Shown: piece after piece, positions 22,131 through 28,903 of the stretch
Layout of the letters: each line of letters begins with the position of its first letter
Position numbering within the stretch: position 1 is the stretch's first letter
Origin: CAYMTV01 sp964393525
GTDB taxonomy: Bacteria; Patescibacteriota; Microgenomatia; Daviesbacterales; UBA10151
Length of the DNA stretch: 32,489 bases
Direction: 5' to 3'
NCBI GenBank assembly: GCA_964393525.1
Contig: CAYMTV010000010.1
Coordinates: 1-32,489, forward strand
The notes under the pieces: generated by a model
Told to the model about the DNA's origin: nothing
What the model saw: only the letters and a program-made list of their open reading frames with translations
Database searches by the model: none
Made by a program: the position numbers and the translations under genes

Positions 22131-22628
22131 CTAATACCCTCCATGACCACCGGATCCGCCATTAGCATCATTTCCACTACTGCAGTTACAAGACTGGCTA
22201 TTTGGTCCACCACATTCTGTGTATGAACAACCACTTTTACCATCTGGTCCACATTGTCCGCAGCCTGCGGGACCACAAGCGCAAGCTGTCCCTGATGCCC
22301 CCTGGCATCCGCCCGCGCATGATTGACATGCACACCCTTGGCATCCACAACTACAAACGCAGTTAGCGCACCCCCCGGCAAGACCTGCATCCGCAGTTCC
22401 ACTATTACAACCACAAGCGCAGCTACAGCCTGATTCAGAATTCCCTCCTCCTCCACAGGCACAGCTTCCACTATTACCTCCACCTGTACATCCACAATCT
22501 ACTCCACACCCAGATTGGGCATAGACATCACCAATTAGATTAAACTGATCCAGCCAGAAGACATTAGACAGAAAAAAAGACAATTTAATTTTTTTAGAGG
22601 TAATTTTAGGAGAGATATATTTAGACAT
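22131..22628 (-). CDS. Cys/Gly/Ser-rich RiPP precursor candidate
   Basis: A 165-residue protein in two clearly different parts. Residues 1-38 contain no Cys and include a basic stretch (KITSKKIK) and a hydrophobic patch (SFFLSNVFWLDQFNLIGDVYAQ). From residue 39 on it is Gly, Ser, Cys, Asn and Ala with 26 Cys, the first at 41 and the last at 149, often as CxC, GC, SC and AC. It ends in a Cys-free GGSGGHGGY tail. This is the expected design of an azole-forming peptide substrate (microcin B17 is also Gly/Ser/Cys-rich). The gene follows sagB by 10 bases and ycaO is before that. The core is much longer than usual. Alternatives: a Cys-rich secreted structural protein. Confidence 0.75.
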   Translation of the reverse strand: MSKYISPKITSKKIKLSFFLSNVFWLDQFNLIGDVYAQSGCGVDCGCTGGGNSGSCACGGGGNSESGCSCACGCNSGTADAGLAGGCANCVCSCGCQGCACQSCAGGCQGASGTACACGPAGCGQCGPDGKSGCSYTECGGPNSQSCNCSSGNDANGGSGGHGGY

Positions 22629-22635
22629 TAAGGAT

Positions 22636-22669
22636 ATTTTACCTTATCTTGCCAATAACAAAAACATTT
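22636..22669 (-). promoter_or_regulatory. Possible own promoter of the precursor gene, overlapping the sagB stop
   Basis: Minus strand TAAAAT (22636-22641) ends 7 bases before the precursor ATG and includes the sagB stop codon. TTTTTG stands 17 bases upstream, inside the 21-base string (22649-22669) shared with the promoter at 19022-19054. It could raise precursor supply over the enzymes. Confidence 0.5.
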
Positions 22670-23409
22670 AAAACTGCTTCAGATATTCCATCAATTTCCA
22701 AAAGCGCATTTAATTTATCATCAGTAAATCCTCCAACTCCACAAATTCCTAAATTTAAGCTAGCCGAAACAAGCCAGAAGTTTTGAGCCAAATGCCCTGC
22801 TTCCATTAGAATATGCCTATAACCTCGGTTACTATATTTCATAGAATTCCTAAAAAAAACTGCAGTTGTTAAAAATATAACTCCTGCTTTGTTAATAAAC
22901 TCTTGGTTAAAATATTTATCCGGATTAAATTCCTCCCATTTTTCTAAAACTTCCAAACCGTGAGACCTAAGATTATAATGATAAAGTCCATTAGGCAGTT
23001 CAGTATTTTGAGAAATTAAATAAACTTCCAAAGGATATCTGGCTCCGGCGGAAGGGTAAAATCTGTCTGCCAAATAGGGTGGGGTATTGGTTTTGAGTCC
23101 TCCAGAGTAATAAAGTAAGGTAGATAACTCCTCTAAAGAAATGGGATTTTTACTAAATTCCCTGGAAGATTTTCTTCCTCTTAAAGCTTTTTCCAAGGAT
23201 ATCTTATCTAAAGTCGCAGGTTCAGGTAAAAGGATTTTATCAAGCCTGGCATACTCTTTAAAAAATACAGTACTCCAAGCTTTTGGCCATTTTGAAGGAT
23301 CGGCTGGGTTTTTATCCAATCTTTTTATTTTTGTTCGATTATGAAATTTTTCCGATATTGAAATGGGTTTTTTTAATAACTGGTTTAATTTATCGGAAAT
23401 TTTTACCAT
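22639..23409 (-). CDS. SagB-type FMN-dependent azoline dehydrogenase
   Basis: A 256-residue nitroreductase-fold protein of the SagB/ThcOx group, which oxidises azolines made by YcaO enzymes to azoles using FMN. Signature parts: LRGRKSSREFSKNPISLEELSTLLYYSGG, RFYPSAGARYPLEVYLIS, GLYHYNLRSHGLEVL, HILMEAGHLAQNFWLVSASLNLGICGVGGF and the C-terminal VFVIGKI. Length fits the single-domain form. It starts on the base after the ycaO stop codon, without a Shine-Dalgarno, which points to coupled translation, and is followed by the Cys-rich precursor. The pairing with YcaO makes azole formation on Cys/Ser likely. Confidence 0.88.
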   Translation of the reverse strand: MVKISDKLNQLLKKPISISEKFHNRTKIKRLDKNPADPSKWPKAWSTVFFKEYARLDKILLPEPATLDKISLEKALRGRKSSREFSKNPISLEELSTLLYYSGGLKTNTPPYLADRFYPSAGARYPLEVYLISQNTELPNGLYHYNLRSHGLEVLEKWEEFNPDKYFNQEFINKAGVIFLTTAVFFRNSMKYSNRGYRHILMEAGHLAQNFWLVSASLNLGICGVGGFTDDKLNALLEIDGISEAVLNVFVIGKIR

Positions 23410-24672
23410 TTATAAAAAGGGATGTGGGATCGAGTTGATTGCTATTTTCTTTTGACCAAAATAGGAAGAAACTTCTTTAATTCTTTCCCAGCGAAGTTCC
23501 CTATGAGACTCATGCAGAAAAAGAGGCTGTAGGGTAGGCAACACAGCCTTCAGGGCAATATAGCCCAATTTTTTAAAGTTTTTCATTGTAATGTCAACAT
23601 AAAATGCAGGAATATTATGATCTTTTAGTAATTTTAATACTCTCTTTAATTCATTTTTAGGAGAAAGCCTTTCAAAATCAAACTTAAGTTTAGTTTTTGG
23701 CTGGTTTAACAAAAATCCCAGTGATTTAATCATTGAAGGTGAGGTCCAGAATAAGCCCCTATCCAAAAGCGTATTTACTCTGTTTAGATCAAACGTAAAC
23801 TTATTATCTTGTCTGCTTAGTACTTCTTTTTTCATCCAGGGTCTTGTATGAAAAGATTCTTCCATACTTCCAACAACAGCAGTTTTAAAATTTAAGGAGG
23901 ATTTTAAGCCTAAAGAGATACTCGGTCCTAAACCGGTTTGGTCTATCAAAATGGCAAGAAAACTAGGGATATTTAAATTATTAGTTAAGTCAAATATTTC
24001 TACCTCAAGTCGGTAGCGTTTAACGGTTTCAAGGATTTTTTTTACTTTGTTATCATTTACTTTTGACAAATCTATTCTTGGTATACGAGCCTTTGTTAAA
24101 TAAACAGTCATGAAAGCATCCCTTTCAATAATCTCATAAATTCCTCTGAGAAGAGTATTTTCAAAATCAAACCCTCCTGCTGCTCCTGTAGAGATAAGTT
24201 CAGTCAAATGAGGTTCATTTGCTACAAATTTATAATTAAAAAAAACAGTCTGCGCTGGGATAAGACAAACTTTTCCATGCAAAAGGTCCTTAGCCTTTAT
24301 CCATCGTAGGATTACATTTTTAGTATCATGATTACTGGTAAATACGGTTGGATCAAGAGCAGTGTGTTTAAGCTTATTAAATGATGATGTAATTAAATCT
24401 TTATTTTTGTAGCAAACGTTACAAAATCTTTCTGCTGCTTCAACTAAGCATTTTAAAAGAGCAAGTTCCCTAGAGGTAAAGGAAAAACCTCCAGCAGATC
24501 CAGTCCACGTATTTCCATCGGAGAGTTTTTTAGAGGGAGAGTTTAACCAACCAGAGTAAACAAACATTTTTGGCTCGTCTGGAGCATGCTCTTGAGCAGC
24601 AATCTGCTTGAGAATCCCTTGAGATTCCATTTCGATCAATAACTTACTAATTAGACCTCTATAGTTTGACAT
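23410..24672 (-). CDS. YcaO-domain protein, probable azoline-forming cyclodehydratase
   Basis: A 420-residue YcaO protein. YcaO enzymes use ATP to activate a peptide backbone amide so that a Cys, Ser or Thr side chain can cyclise. The ATP/Mg motifs are visible: LKCLVEAAERFC (73-84), ISTGAAGGFDFENTLLRGIYEIIERDAF (160-187), and SMEESFHTRPWM further on. The chain ends in IPHPFL, close to the C-terminal PxPxP found in azoline-forming members. No E1-like (ThiF/McbB) domain is fused, and none lies in the window, so leader binding must come from elsewhere (perhaps the PqqD-like protein). First gene of the ycaO-sagB-precursor operon. Thioamide formation is less likely because no TfuA is seen. Confidence 0.88.
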   Translation of the reverse strand: MSNYRGLISKLLIEMESQGILKQIAAQEHAPDEPKMFVYSGWLNSPSKKLSDGNTWTGSAGGFSFTSRELALLKCLVEAAERFCNVCYKNKDLITSSFNKLKHTALDPTVFTSNHDTKNVILRWIKAKDLLHGKVCLIPAQTVFFNYKFVANEPHLTELISTGAAGGFDFENTLLRGIYEIIERDAFMTVYLTKARIPRIDLSKVNDNKVKKILETVKRYRLEVEIFDLTNNLNIPSFLAILIDQTGLGPSISLGLKSSLNFKTAVVGSMEESFHTRPWMKKEVLSRQDNKFTFDLNRVNTLLDRGLFWTSPSMIKSLGFLLNQPKTKLKFDFERLSPKNELKRVLKLLKDHNIPAFYVDITMKNFKKLGYIALKAVLPTLQPLFLHESHRELRWERIKEVSSYFGQKKIAINSIPHPFL

Positions 24673-24707
24673 AGCTATTCTATCTTAGTAGAGAAGATAT
24701 TAACTTT

Positions 24708-24745
24708 AATATACTCGTCTAACTCGAGTTTGCAACTCTCGTTAG
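24708..24745 (-). promoter_or_regulatory. Promoter and operator-like dyad before ycaO
   Basis: Minus strand TTGCAA (24730-24735), 16-base spacer, TATATT (24708-24713). The -35 is at the centre of a dyad: CTAAC-tc-GAGTT-tgc-AACTC-tc-GTTAG (24719-24745). A closer -10, TAAGAT, ends 9 bases before the ATG at 24672 and would give a leaderless mRNA; both are possible. Confidence 0.45.
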
Positions 24746-24754
24746 GCGATTATG

Positions 24755-24800
24755 TACCCAAAATATTGATAAAAAGTTACAAATTAGAGTATTTTGGGTA
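24755..24800. terminator. 11-bp perfect inverted repeat between two transcription units
   Basis: TACCCAAAATA (24755-24765) and TATTTTGGGTA (24790-24800) pair perfectly with a 24-base loop. It sits between the stop of the 24816 gene and the ycaO promoter. Terminator for the former or regulator site for the latter; there is no T-run after it. Confidence 0.45.
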
Positions 24801-24815
24801 TAGATTAATTTTACT

Positions 24816-26150
24816 TTATTGAAGTGTAGCTACTCTATCTCGAGTATAGACGGCAACATTTTTAGCGTTAATATGACTGTGGGCATTGACAGAGACCCCA
24901 GCTGTTAGTGGGCCGTCAGCTTGAAAAAAATCAAGTTGATTTCCGGCCTCATCTTTAAAAGATACTTCAAATGTTTCTCCTGATTGAGTCCTGTAGCTTA
25001 AAGTTGATCCATCCTTTAACTCAAATCTGGTATTAATTTCTTGCCCCCACAAAGATAGGGGTTTTAGTATCCCAACTTTTTGGGCACCAAAGGAAACTGA
25101 GAGTCTCCATTGGTTTTCAGGCTTAAAAAAGGAAACCCACAAAACATTAGCAGAGCTATCCCTCCCGCCTTTTCTTAAATATGGGCCACCTGTGACAGCT
25201 ATACGTTCGGCAACCCCCTTTTGGTTATTATCCGACCAGACATTTGCGTCCATTGCGACCTCTTTACCATCAAAAGGAATATCAGGAATCAAATCTTTAA
25301 TTTCTCCTCTGACAGCTGCCGGATTCATACTGTCATAATTTGATTTTTCAAAAGAAGCTTGAGCAAATAATTGCCAATCTCTTGGAGTTTCAGCAGGCTT
25401 AGGAGTTTCATCTTCAGCAGATGCTGTAAGATCTGGTAATGTTCCAGCCTCTTGAGCTTTAACTTCGACTTGGAATTGATTTATAGTTAATTTATCGTTA
25501 TTATTTGTCGCTGTACCAGCTGTAATATTATCACCATCTTCATAGAAATTACGGGCAAGAGTAAAACTTTGTACATCTCCCTCAGTAACTTGAACTTGAA
25601 TCTGATTTCTGGCCAAAACCATCCTACCTGTTTGTCTAAATTTTTCAGTTGACGGAAGGTTAAATACCTGTGGAAACGGCTGATTATCCCTATAACTTAC
25701 TATCAACTGTTGACGACTCACACCACCATTATATTTTATAAAGGCTAAAGTTCTGGATTTAGTGGGATCCTCAGGGCTATTTGACCTAACAAAAACCCCA
25801 CCTGTTTGAGACCATTGTGTCTCCAAACTAACGTCATATGAGATTTTTAGCAAACTTCCATCTGATGGGATATTTGGTATAAGATCAGTTATTGCGGCGC
25901 CTTCAATTATTTTGCCGGCTTCAACACTTGCAAAAAGCGTCCAACCCTCTGAGCTTGGTATATTTTCAGCAGTACTTCCAGCAGGGGGCATAGGTCCAGG
26001 AAGGGGAGGTTCTTGAGCCAAGGCCCTTCTCGTAGATATCATTCTAGCTAATGCAGCACCTATAAAAGGGATTGTTTTTACTGCAAATCTTCTTGAGACG
26101 AGAGGGAGTCTATTATGTGGATTTATATCCGGGCGAGCTATATTAGACAT
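24816..26150 (-). CDS. Secreted two-repeat beta-sandwich protein of the YcaO locus
   Basis: A 444-residue protein. SRRFAVKTIPFIGAALARM (19-37) and ALAQE (43-47) make a Tat-like signal peptide. Two homologous domains follow: GWTLFASVEAGK...DLIPNIPSDGSLLKISYDV and DWQLFAQASFEK...DLIPDIPFDGKEVAMDANVW. The first also has GGVFVRSN, seen in concanavalin-like glycan-binding sandwiches. The second is the closest relative of the 19102 protein: PENQWRLSVSFG, NTRFELKDGSTLSYR, HSHINAKNVAVYTRD. Function unknown; a surface or secreted binding protein is likely. Strong promoter with a palindrome between the boxes, 7 bases from the ATG. Confidence 0.7.
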   Translation of the reverse strand: MSNIARPDINPHNRLPLVSRRFAVKTIPFIGAALARMISTRRALAQEPPLPGPMPPAGSTAENIPSSEGWTLFASVEAGKIIEGAAITDLIPNIPSDGSLLKISYDVSLETQWSQTGGVFVRSNSPEDPTKSRTLAFIKYNGGVSRQQLIVSYRDNQPFPQVFNLPSTEKFRQTGRMVLARNQIQVQVTEGDVQSFTLARNFYEDGDNITAGTATNNNDKLTINQFQVEVKAQEAGTLPDLTASAEDETPKPAETPRDWQLFAQASFEKSNYDSMNPAAVRGEIKDLIPDIPFDGKEVAMDANVWSDNNQKGVAERIAVTGGPYLRKGGRDSSANVLWVSFFKPENQWRLSVSFGAQKVGILKPLSLWGQEINTRFELKDGSTLSYRTQSGETFEVSFKDEAGNQLDFFQADGPLTAGVSVNAHSHINAKNVAVYTRDRVATLQ

Positions 26151-26157
26151 TTTTAAA

Positions 26158-26187
26158 ATAATAGTCCAATAGCTATAGGACTGTCAA
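26158..26187 (-). promoter_or_regulatory. Strong promoter with a near-perfect palindrome in the spacer
   Basis: Minus strand TTGACA (26182-26187), 18-base spacer, TATTAT (26158-26163), 7 bases to the ATG. The 20 bases 26163-26182 (AGTCC..TAGCTA..GGACT) are a palindrome with one mismatched pair, the usual place for a repressor site. TAGTCCAATAGCTAT here recurs at 29756-29770. Confidence 0.65.
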
Positions 26188-26235
26188 GTTCCTTAATATC
26201 TTTATTGTTTTACTCCGCCGGATTAGGCATGAAAA

Positions 26236-26748
26236 TTAGCGATTTTGAGCTGAAGTTGTAGCTTCATTATAACCTTCAGGGATAATATTTACCCCATTGG
26301 TAGCCCAAGTATGGGTTTTTAATCCATAGTAGGCAAAAATTCTTACCTTTTGCCCCACCTTTAAAGCTTGCCTGGTAGCAGTTTTATTAACTGTTCCCAC
26401 CAAGACCACATTAGTATCTTTGGTAACTATAAAATCTGGTAGTTTAAGAATATTAATATCAGTAATTATTTGTAAGTCGTCTCCAACTTTTTTGATCTTA
26501 GTAATTCTGCCTATAAAATTATAAACTAGCCCTACAGAAATAACTTGAGGGTTTTTTGTATCATAGGGTAGGGGATAAAACTTAGTATCATCTCTAGATT
26601 GCTCTATTGGACCGGTCTTTTCTAAAGTAGTTATGTTTTGATCAAAGAGGTTGGGGGATGTCATCCTAGTTATTACTACTACTAAAATTACTAATATAAG
26701 TACGGACAAAGATCCGGCTAAAATAAGTATCAGTTTTTTGGATACCAT
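26236..26748 (-). CDS. Membrane-anchored protein of unknown function
   Basis: A 170-residue protein with one N-terminal membrane segment (about residues 5-26: LILILAGSLSVLILVILVVVI) and an outer beta-rich part (VYNFIGRITKIKKVGDDLQIITDI, NVVLVGTVNKTA, LKVGQKVRIFAYYG). The latter suggests a small barrel such as an OB-like fold. No family recognised. It is upstream of, and in the same direction as, the 24816 gene, 85 bases away, but that gene has its own promoter. Confidence 0.6.
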   Translation of the reverse strand: MVSKKLILILAGSLSVLILVILVVVITRMTSPNLFDQNITTLEKTGPIEQSRDDTKFYPLPYDTKNPQVISVGLVYNFIGRITKIKKVGDDLQIITDINILKLPDFIVTKDTNVVLVGTVNKTATRQALKVGQKVRIFAYYGLKTHTWATNGVNIIPEGYNEATTSAQNR

Positions 26749-26839
26749 TAACTAAATTATTTGAATTTTGTTTCTTAAAAGTCAACTCTTTAAAAAAGAC
26801 CTATTAAAACTTGTGCTTGTGAATATTTTTTTAGTAGTT

Positions 26840-26845
26840 TATTAT
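26840..26845 (+). promoter_or_regulatory. -10 box supporting the GTG start at 26853
   Basis: TATTAT ends 7 bases before the GTG, with no Shine-Dalgarno; it fits the leaderless pattern and helps fix the start. Confidence 0.5.
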
Positions 26846-26852
26846 CTCTTGA

Positions 26853-28148
26853 GTGGATAAAGGGGAATTGATTAAAATTCTTAAGGTCTTACTTTTAGTT
26901 TTAGGAATCCTTATTATTGCCTATTTTTTAATTTATTTTTCCTTTTTTAAGAGAGTTGATAATAACTTTTCCAGTTTTGGGACAATACCAATAATTAATA
27001 AAGATAAAATTCAGCCTGGCTATACTTTAATTGCTCCCTACAACAGACAGATGAATCCGGTTGATTGGACAGGTAGAATTTATCTTTTAGATCTTTTAGG
27101 TAATCCTGTACATATTTGGAAAACCAAGCATCAGCCCCTCTATGCAATTTTGCAAAAAAATGGCAATTTGCTTGTGGCAATTGAAGATCCTGTATTTGAT
27201 CCTAAGCTTCCTCCGGGAGGCAATACCGGGATTATTCAGGAGCTTTCTTGGGATTCAAAAGTTTTGTGGGAATATAAAAACAGAATGTTGCATCATGATA
27301 TAGTCCCTTTGGAAAACGGTAATGTTTTAGTTGCTCTTTGGGAAAAAACACCTGATGCTATTGCCGCTTCTGTCCAAGGAGGGGTATTAGGGACAGAGTT
27401 AAACGGAGCAATCTTCTCAGATGAGATTGCAGAAATAAACAGGCAAGGTGAAAAAGTCTGGTCTTGGCACTCTTATGAGCATCAGGATCCCGCTTTAGAT
27501 ACTATTGGAGACCTGATTCCAAGATATGGTTGGACTTACACCAATGGCATGAAATATTTAGATAAAGATCCAATTGAGGGGAAGGAAGCATTACTTTTGA
27601 GCATGAGAAGCCAAAGCACGGTTTTTATTGTCAGGATTGAAGACGGACAAATTATCTGGCGCTCGCCAAAAGGGATGGTGAATGTACAGCACGATCCAAC
27701 CTTACTTGATAATGGCAATATTTTAGTTTTTGATAATGGTTTAACAAGAATTCCAAATCCTCACCCGCTTTTTGGAAGCAGGGTTTTGGAGATAAATCCT
27801 AAAACAAATCAAATAGATTGGCAATTTAACGGAGGGAAGTCGGTGATAGAAAAGGTTAGATTTTTGGCGCCAATCACAAGTGGCGCCCAAAGGCTTAAAA
27901 ACGGGAATACCTTAATTACAGATGGCCCAAAAGGGCATATCTTTGAGGTAACAAAGGACGGAGAACTAGTTTGGGATTTAATAAATCCCTACTTTGCAAA
28001 ATCCAATTCACCGTGGCCGGTAAATTTTCTATTTAAAGTAAGGCGTTACAGCGAGGATGAGATAAACTGGCCTGAAAAAATTGCTCCTCCCATAAATGAT
28101 TTTACATTTAATCTTTATCTGACACTTTCCCAAATCTATCCCAGGTGA
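26853..28148 (+). CDS. Arylsulfotransferase-like beta-propeller protein, membrane-anchored
   Basis: A 431-residue protein with an N-terminal membrane segment (about residues 8-30) and an external propeller. Blades have repeated strands such as GRIYLLDLLGNPVHIWK, GIIQELSWDSKVLWEYKN, IAEINRQGEKVWSWHSYEHQ, FIVRIEDGQIIWRSPKG and RVLEINPKTNQIDWQFNGG. Between them come LHHDIVPLENGNVLVAL, QHDPTLLDNGNILVFDNG and RLKNGNTLITDG. This matches the ASST family, in which a conserved His carries sulfate; His residues in LHHD and QHD are candidates. Activity is not certain because propellers are often binding modules. GTG start; its end overlaps the ABC ATPase gene by 13 bases tail to tail. Confidence 0.75.
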   Translation: MDKGELIKILKVLLLVLGILIIAYFLIYFSFFKRVDNNFSSFGTIPIINKDKIQPGYTLIAPYNRQMNPVDWTGRIYLLDLLGNPVHIWKTKHQPLYAILQKNGNLLVAIEDPVFDPKLPPGGNTGIIQELSWDSKVLWEYKNRMLHHDIVPLENGNVLVALWEKTPDAIAASVQGGVLGTELNGAIFSDEIAEINRQGEKVWSWHSYEHQDPALDTIGDLIPRYGWTYTNGMKYLDKDPIEGKEALLLSMRSQSTVFIVRIEDGQIIWRSPKGMVNVQHDPTLLDNGNILVFDNGLTRIPNPHPLFGSRVLEINPKTNQIDWQFNGGKSVIEKVRFLAPITSGAQRLKNGNTLITDGPKGHIFEVTKDGELVWDLINPYFAKSNSPWPVNFLFKVRRYSEDEINWPEKIAPPINDFTFNLYLTLSQIYPR

Positions 28149-28897
28149 GAAGAAAGATATTTTTTTATAACTGCTTTGGGTTTTCCAACAGAAGCAATTT
28201 GGCCGGTTTTTAAGAAGATACACCTATCACATATTTCTTGAACTGCCTTTAGATTATGACTCACAAACAGAGTAGTAATACGCGGGTTTTGGGTAAGTTG
28301 TTTAATTCTGTTCCAAGATTTTTTATAAAAGGTAGTATCTCCTACAGCAAGCACCTCATCTAACAGCAGGATGTCTGCTTCCATGCCTTCTATTGTTGCT
28401 ATGGCAAAAGCCAGGCGTAGATACATACCTGAGGAGTAATATTTTATAGGTGTATCAATAAACTTGCCCACTTCGGCGAAGTTTACAATTTTATTAAATT
28501 CGCGTTTTATTTGAGCTCGACTAAGGCCTAAAATAGCACCATAGAGGAAGATGTTTTCTCTTCCGGTTAAGTCCGGGTGGAAACCGGCCCCTACCTCTAA
28601 AAGTGAGGCTACCTTGCCATTAAGACGAGCTTCGCCATAAGTTGGATAGGTAATTCTTGATAAAATTTTTAGCAAGGTTGATTTACCGGCACCGTTTGGG
28701 CCAATAAGCCCTACGGTTTCGCCCTTTCTGATTGAGAAATCCAATTCTTTAAGAGCCCAAAACTCCTCAAGTCTTGCCGGTTTACTAAAGATTTTGGCTA
28801 AATCTGCACGGAGCATCCGGCGGAAGTTGTTAGGTTGGGTTGGGTTAATCCAATATCTCTTGGACAATTTACTAACTGAAATTGCAACTTTATCCAT
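28136..28897 (-). CDS. ABC transporter ATPase, polysaccharide/teichoic acid export type
   Basis: A 253-residue ATPase that powers export of a lipid-linked polymer with the ABC-2 permease encoded just upstream. Walker A is GLIGPNGAGKSTLLKILSR; the signature is KYYSSGMYLRLAFAIA, the YSSGM form typical of Wzt/TagH/KpsT; Walker B is DILLLDEVLAVGD; the switch His is in LFVSHNLKAV. It lacks the extra C-terminal carbohydrate-binding domain of Wzt, so it is nearer to TagH/KpsT. Its start is 6 bases after the permease stop, where a perfect TATAAT lies 10 bases before the ATG. Confidence 0.92.
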   Translation of the reverse strand: MDKVAISVSKLSKRYWINPTQPNNFRRMLRADLAKIFSKPARLEEFWALKELDFSIRKGETVGLIGPNGAGKSTLLKILSRITYPTYGEARLNGKVASLLEVGAGFHPDLTGRENIFLYGAILGLSRAQIKREFNKIVNFAEVGKFIDTPIKYYSSGMYLRLAFAIATIEGMEADILLLDEVLAVGDTTFYKKSWNRIKQLTQNPRITTLFVSHNLKAVQEICDRCIFLKTGQIASVGKPKAVIKKYLSSHLG

Positions 28898-28903
28898 AAA
28901 AAT

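Noticed and set aside
22097..22495. 132-residue Val/Ala/Glu-rich open frame overlapping the Cys-rich precursor gene
   Set aside because: It is the shifted frame of a Gly/Cys/Ser-rich repeat-like gene; composition is an artefact and the precursor frame has the better start and context.
22131..22628. Precursor considered as an ordinary secreted protein because of the VYAQ site
   Set aside because: The hydrophobic stretch is interrupted by Asp, Gln and Asn and is a poor signal peptide; linkage to ycaO and sagB favours a leader. Kept as an alternative only.
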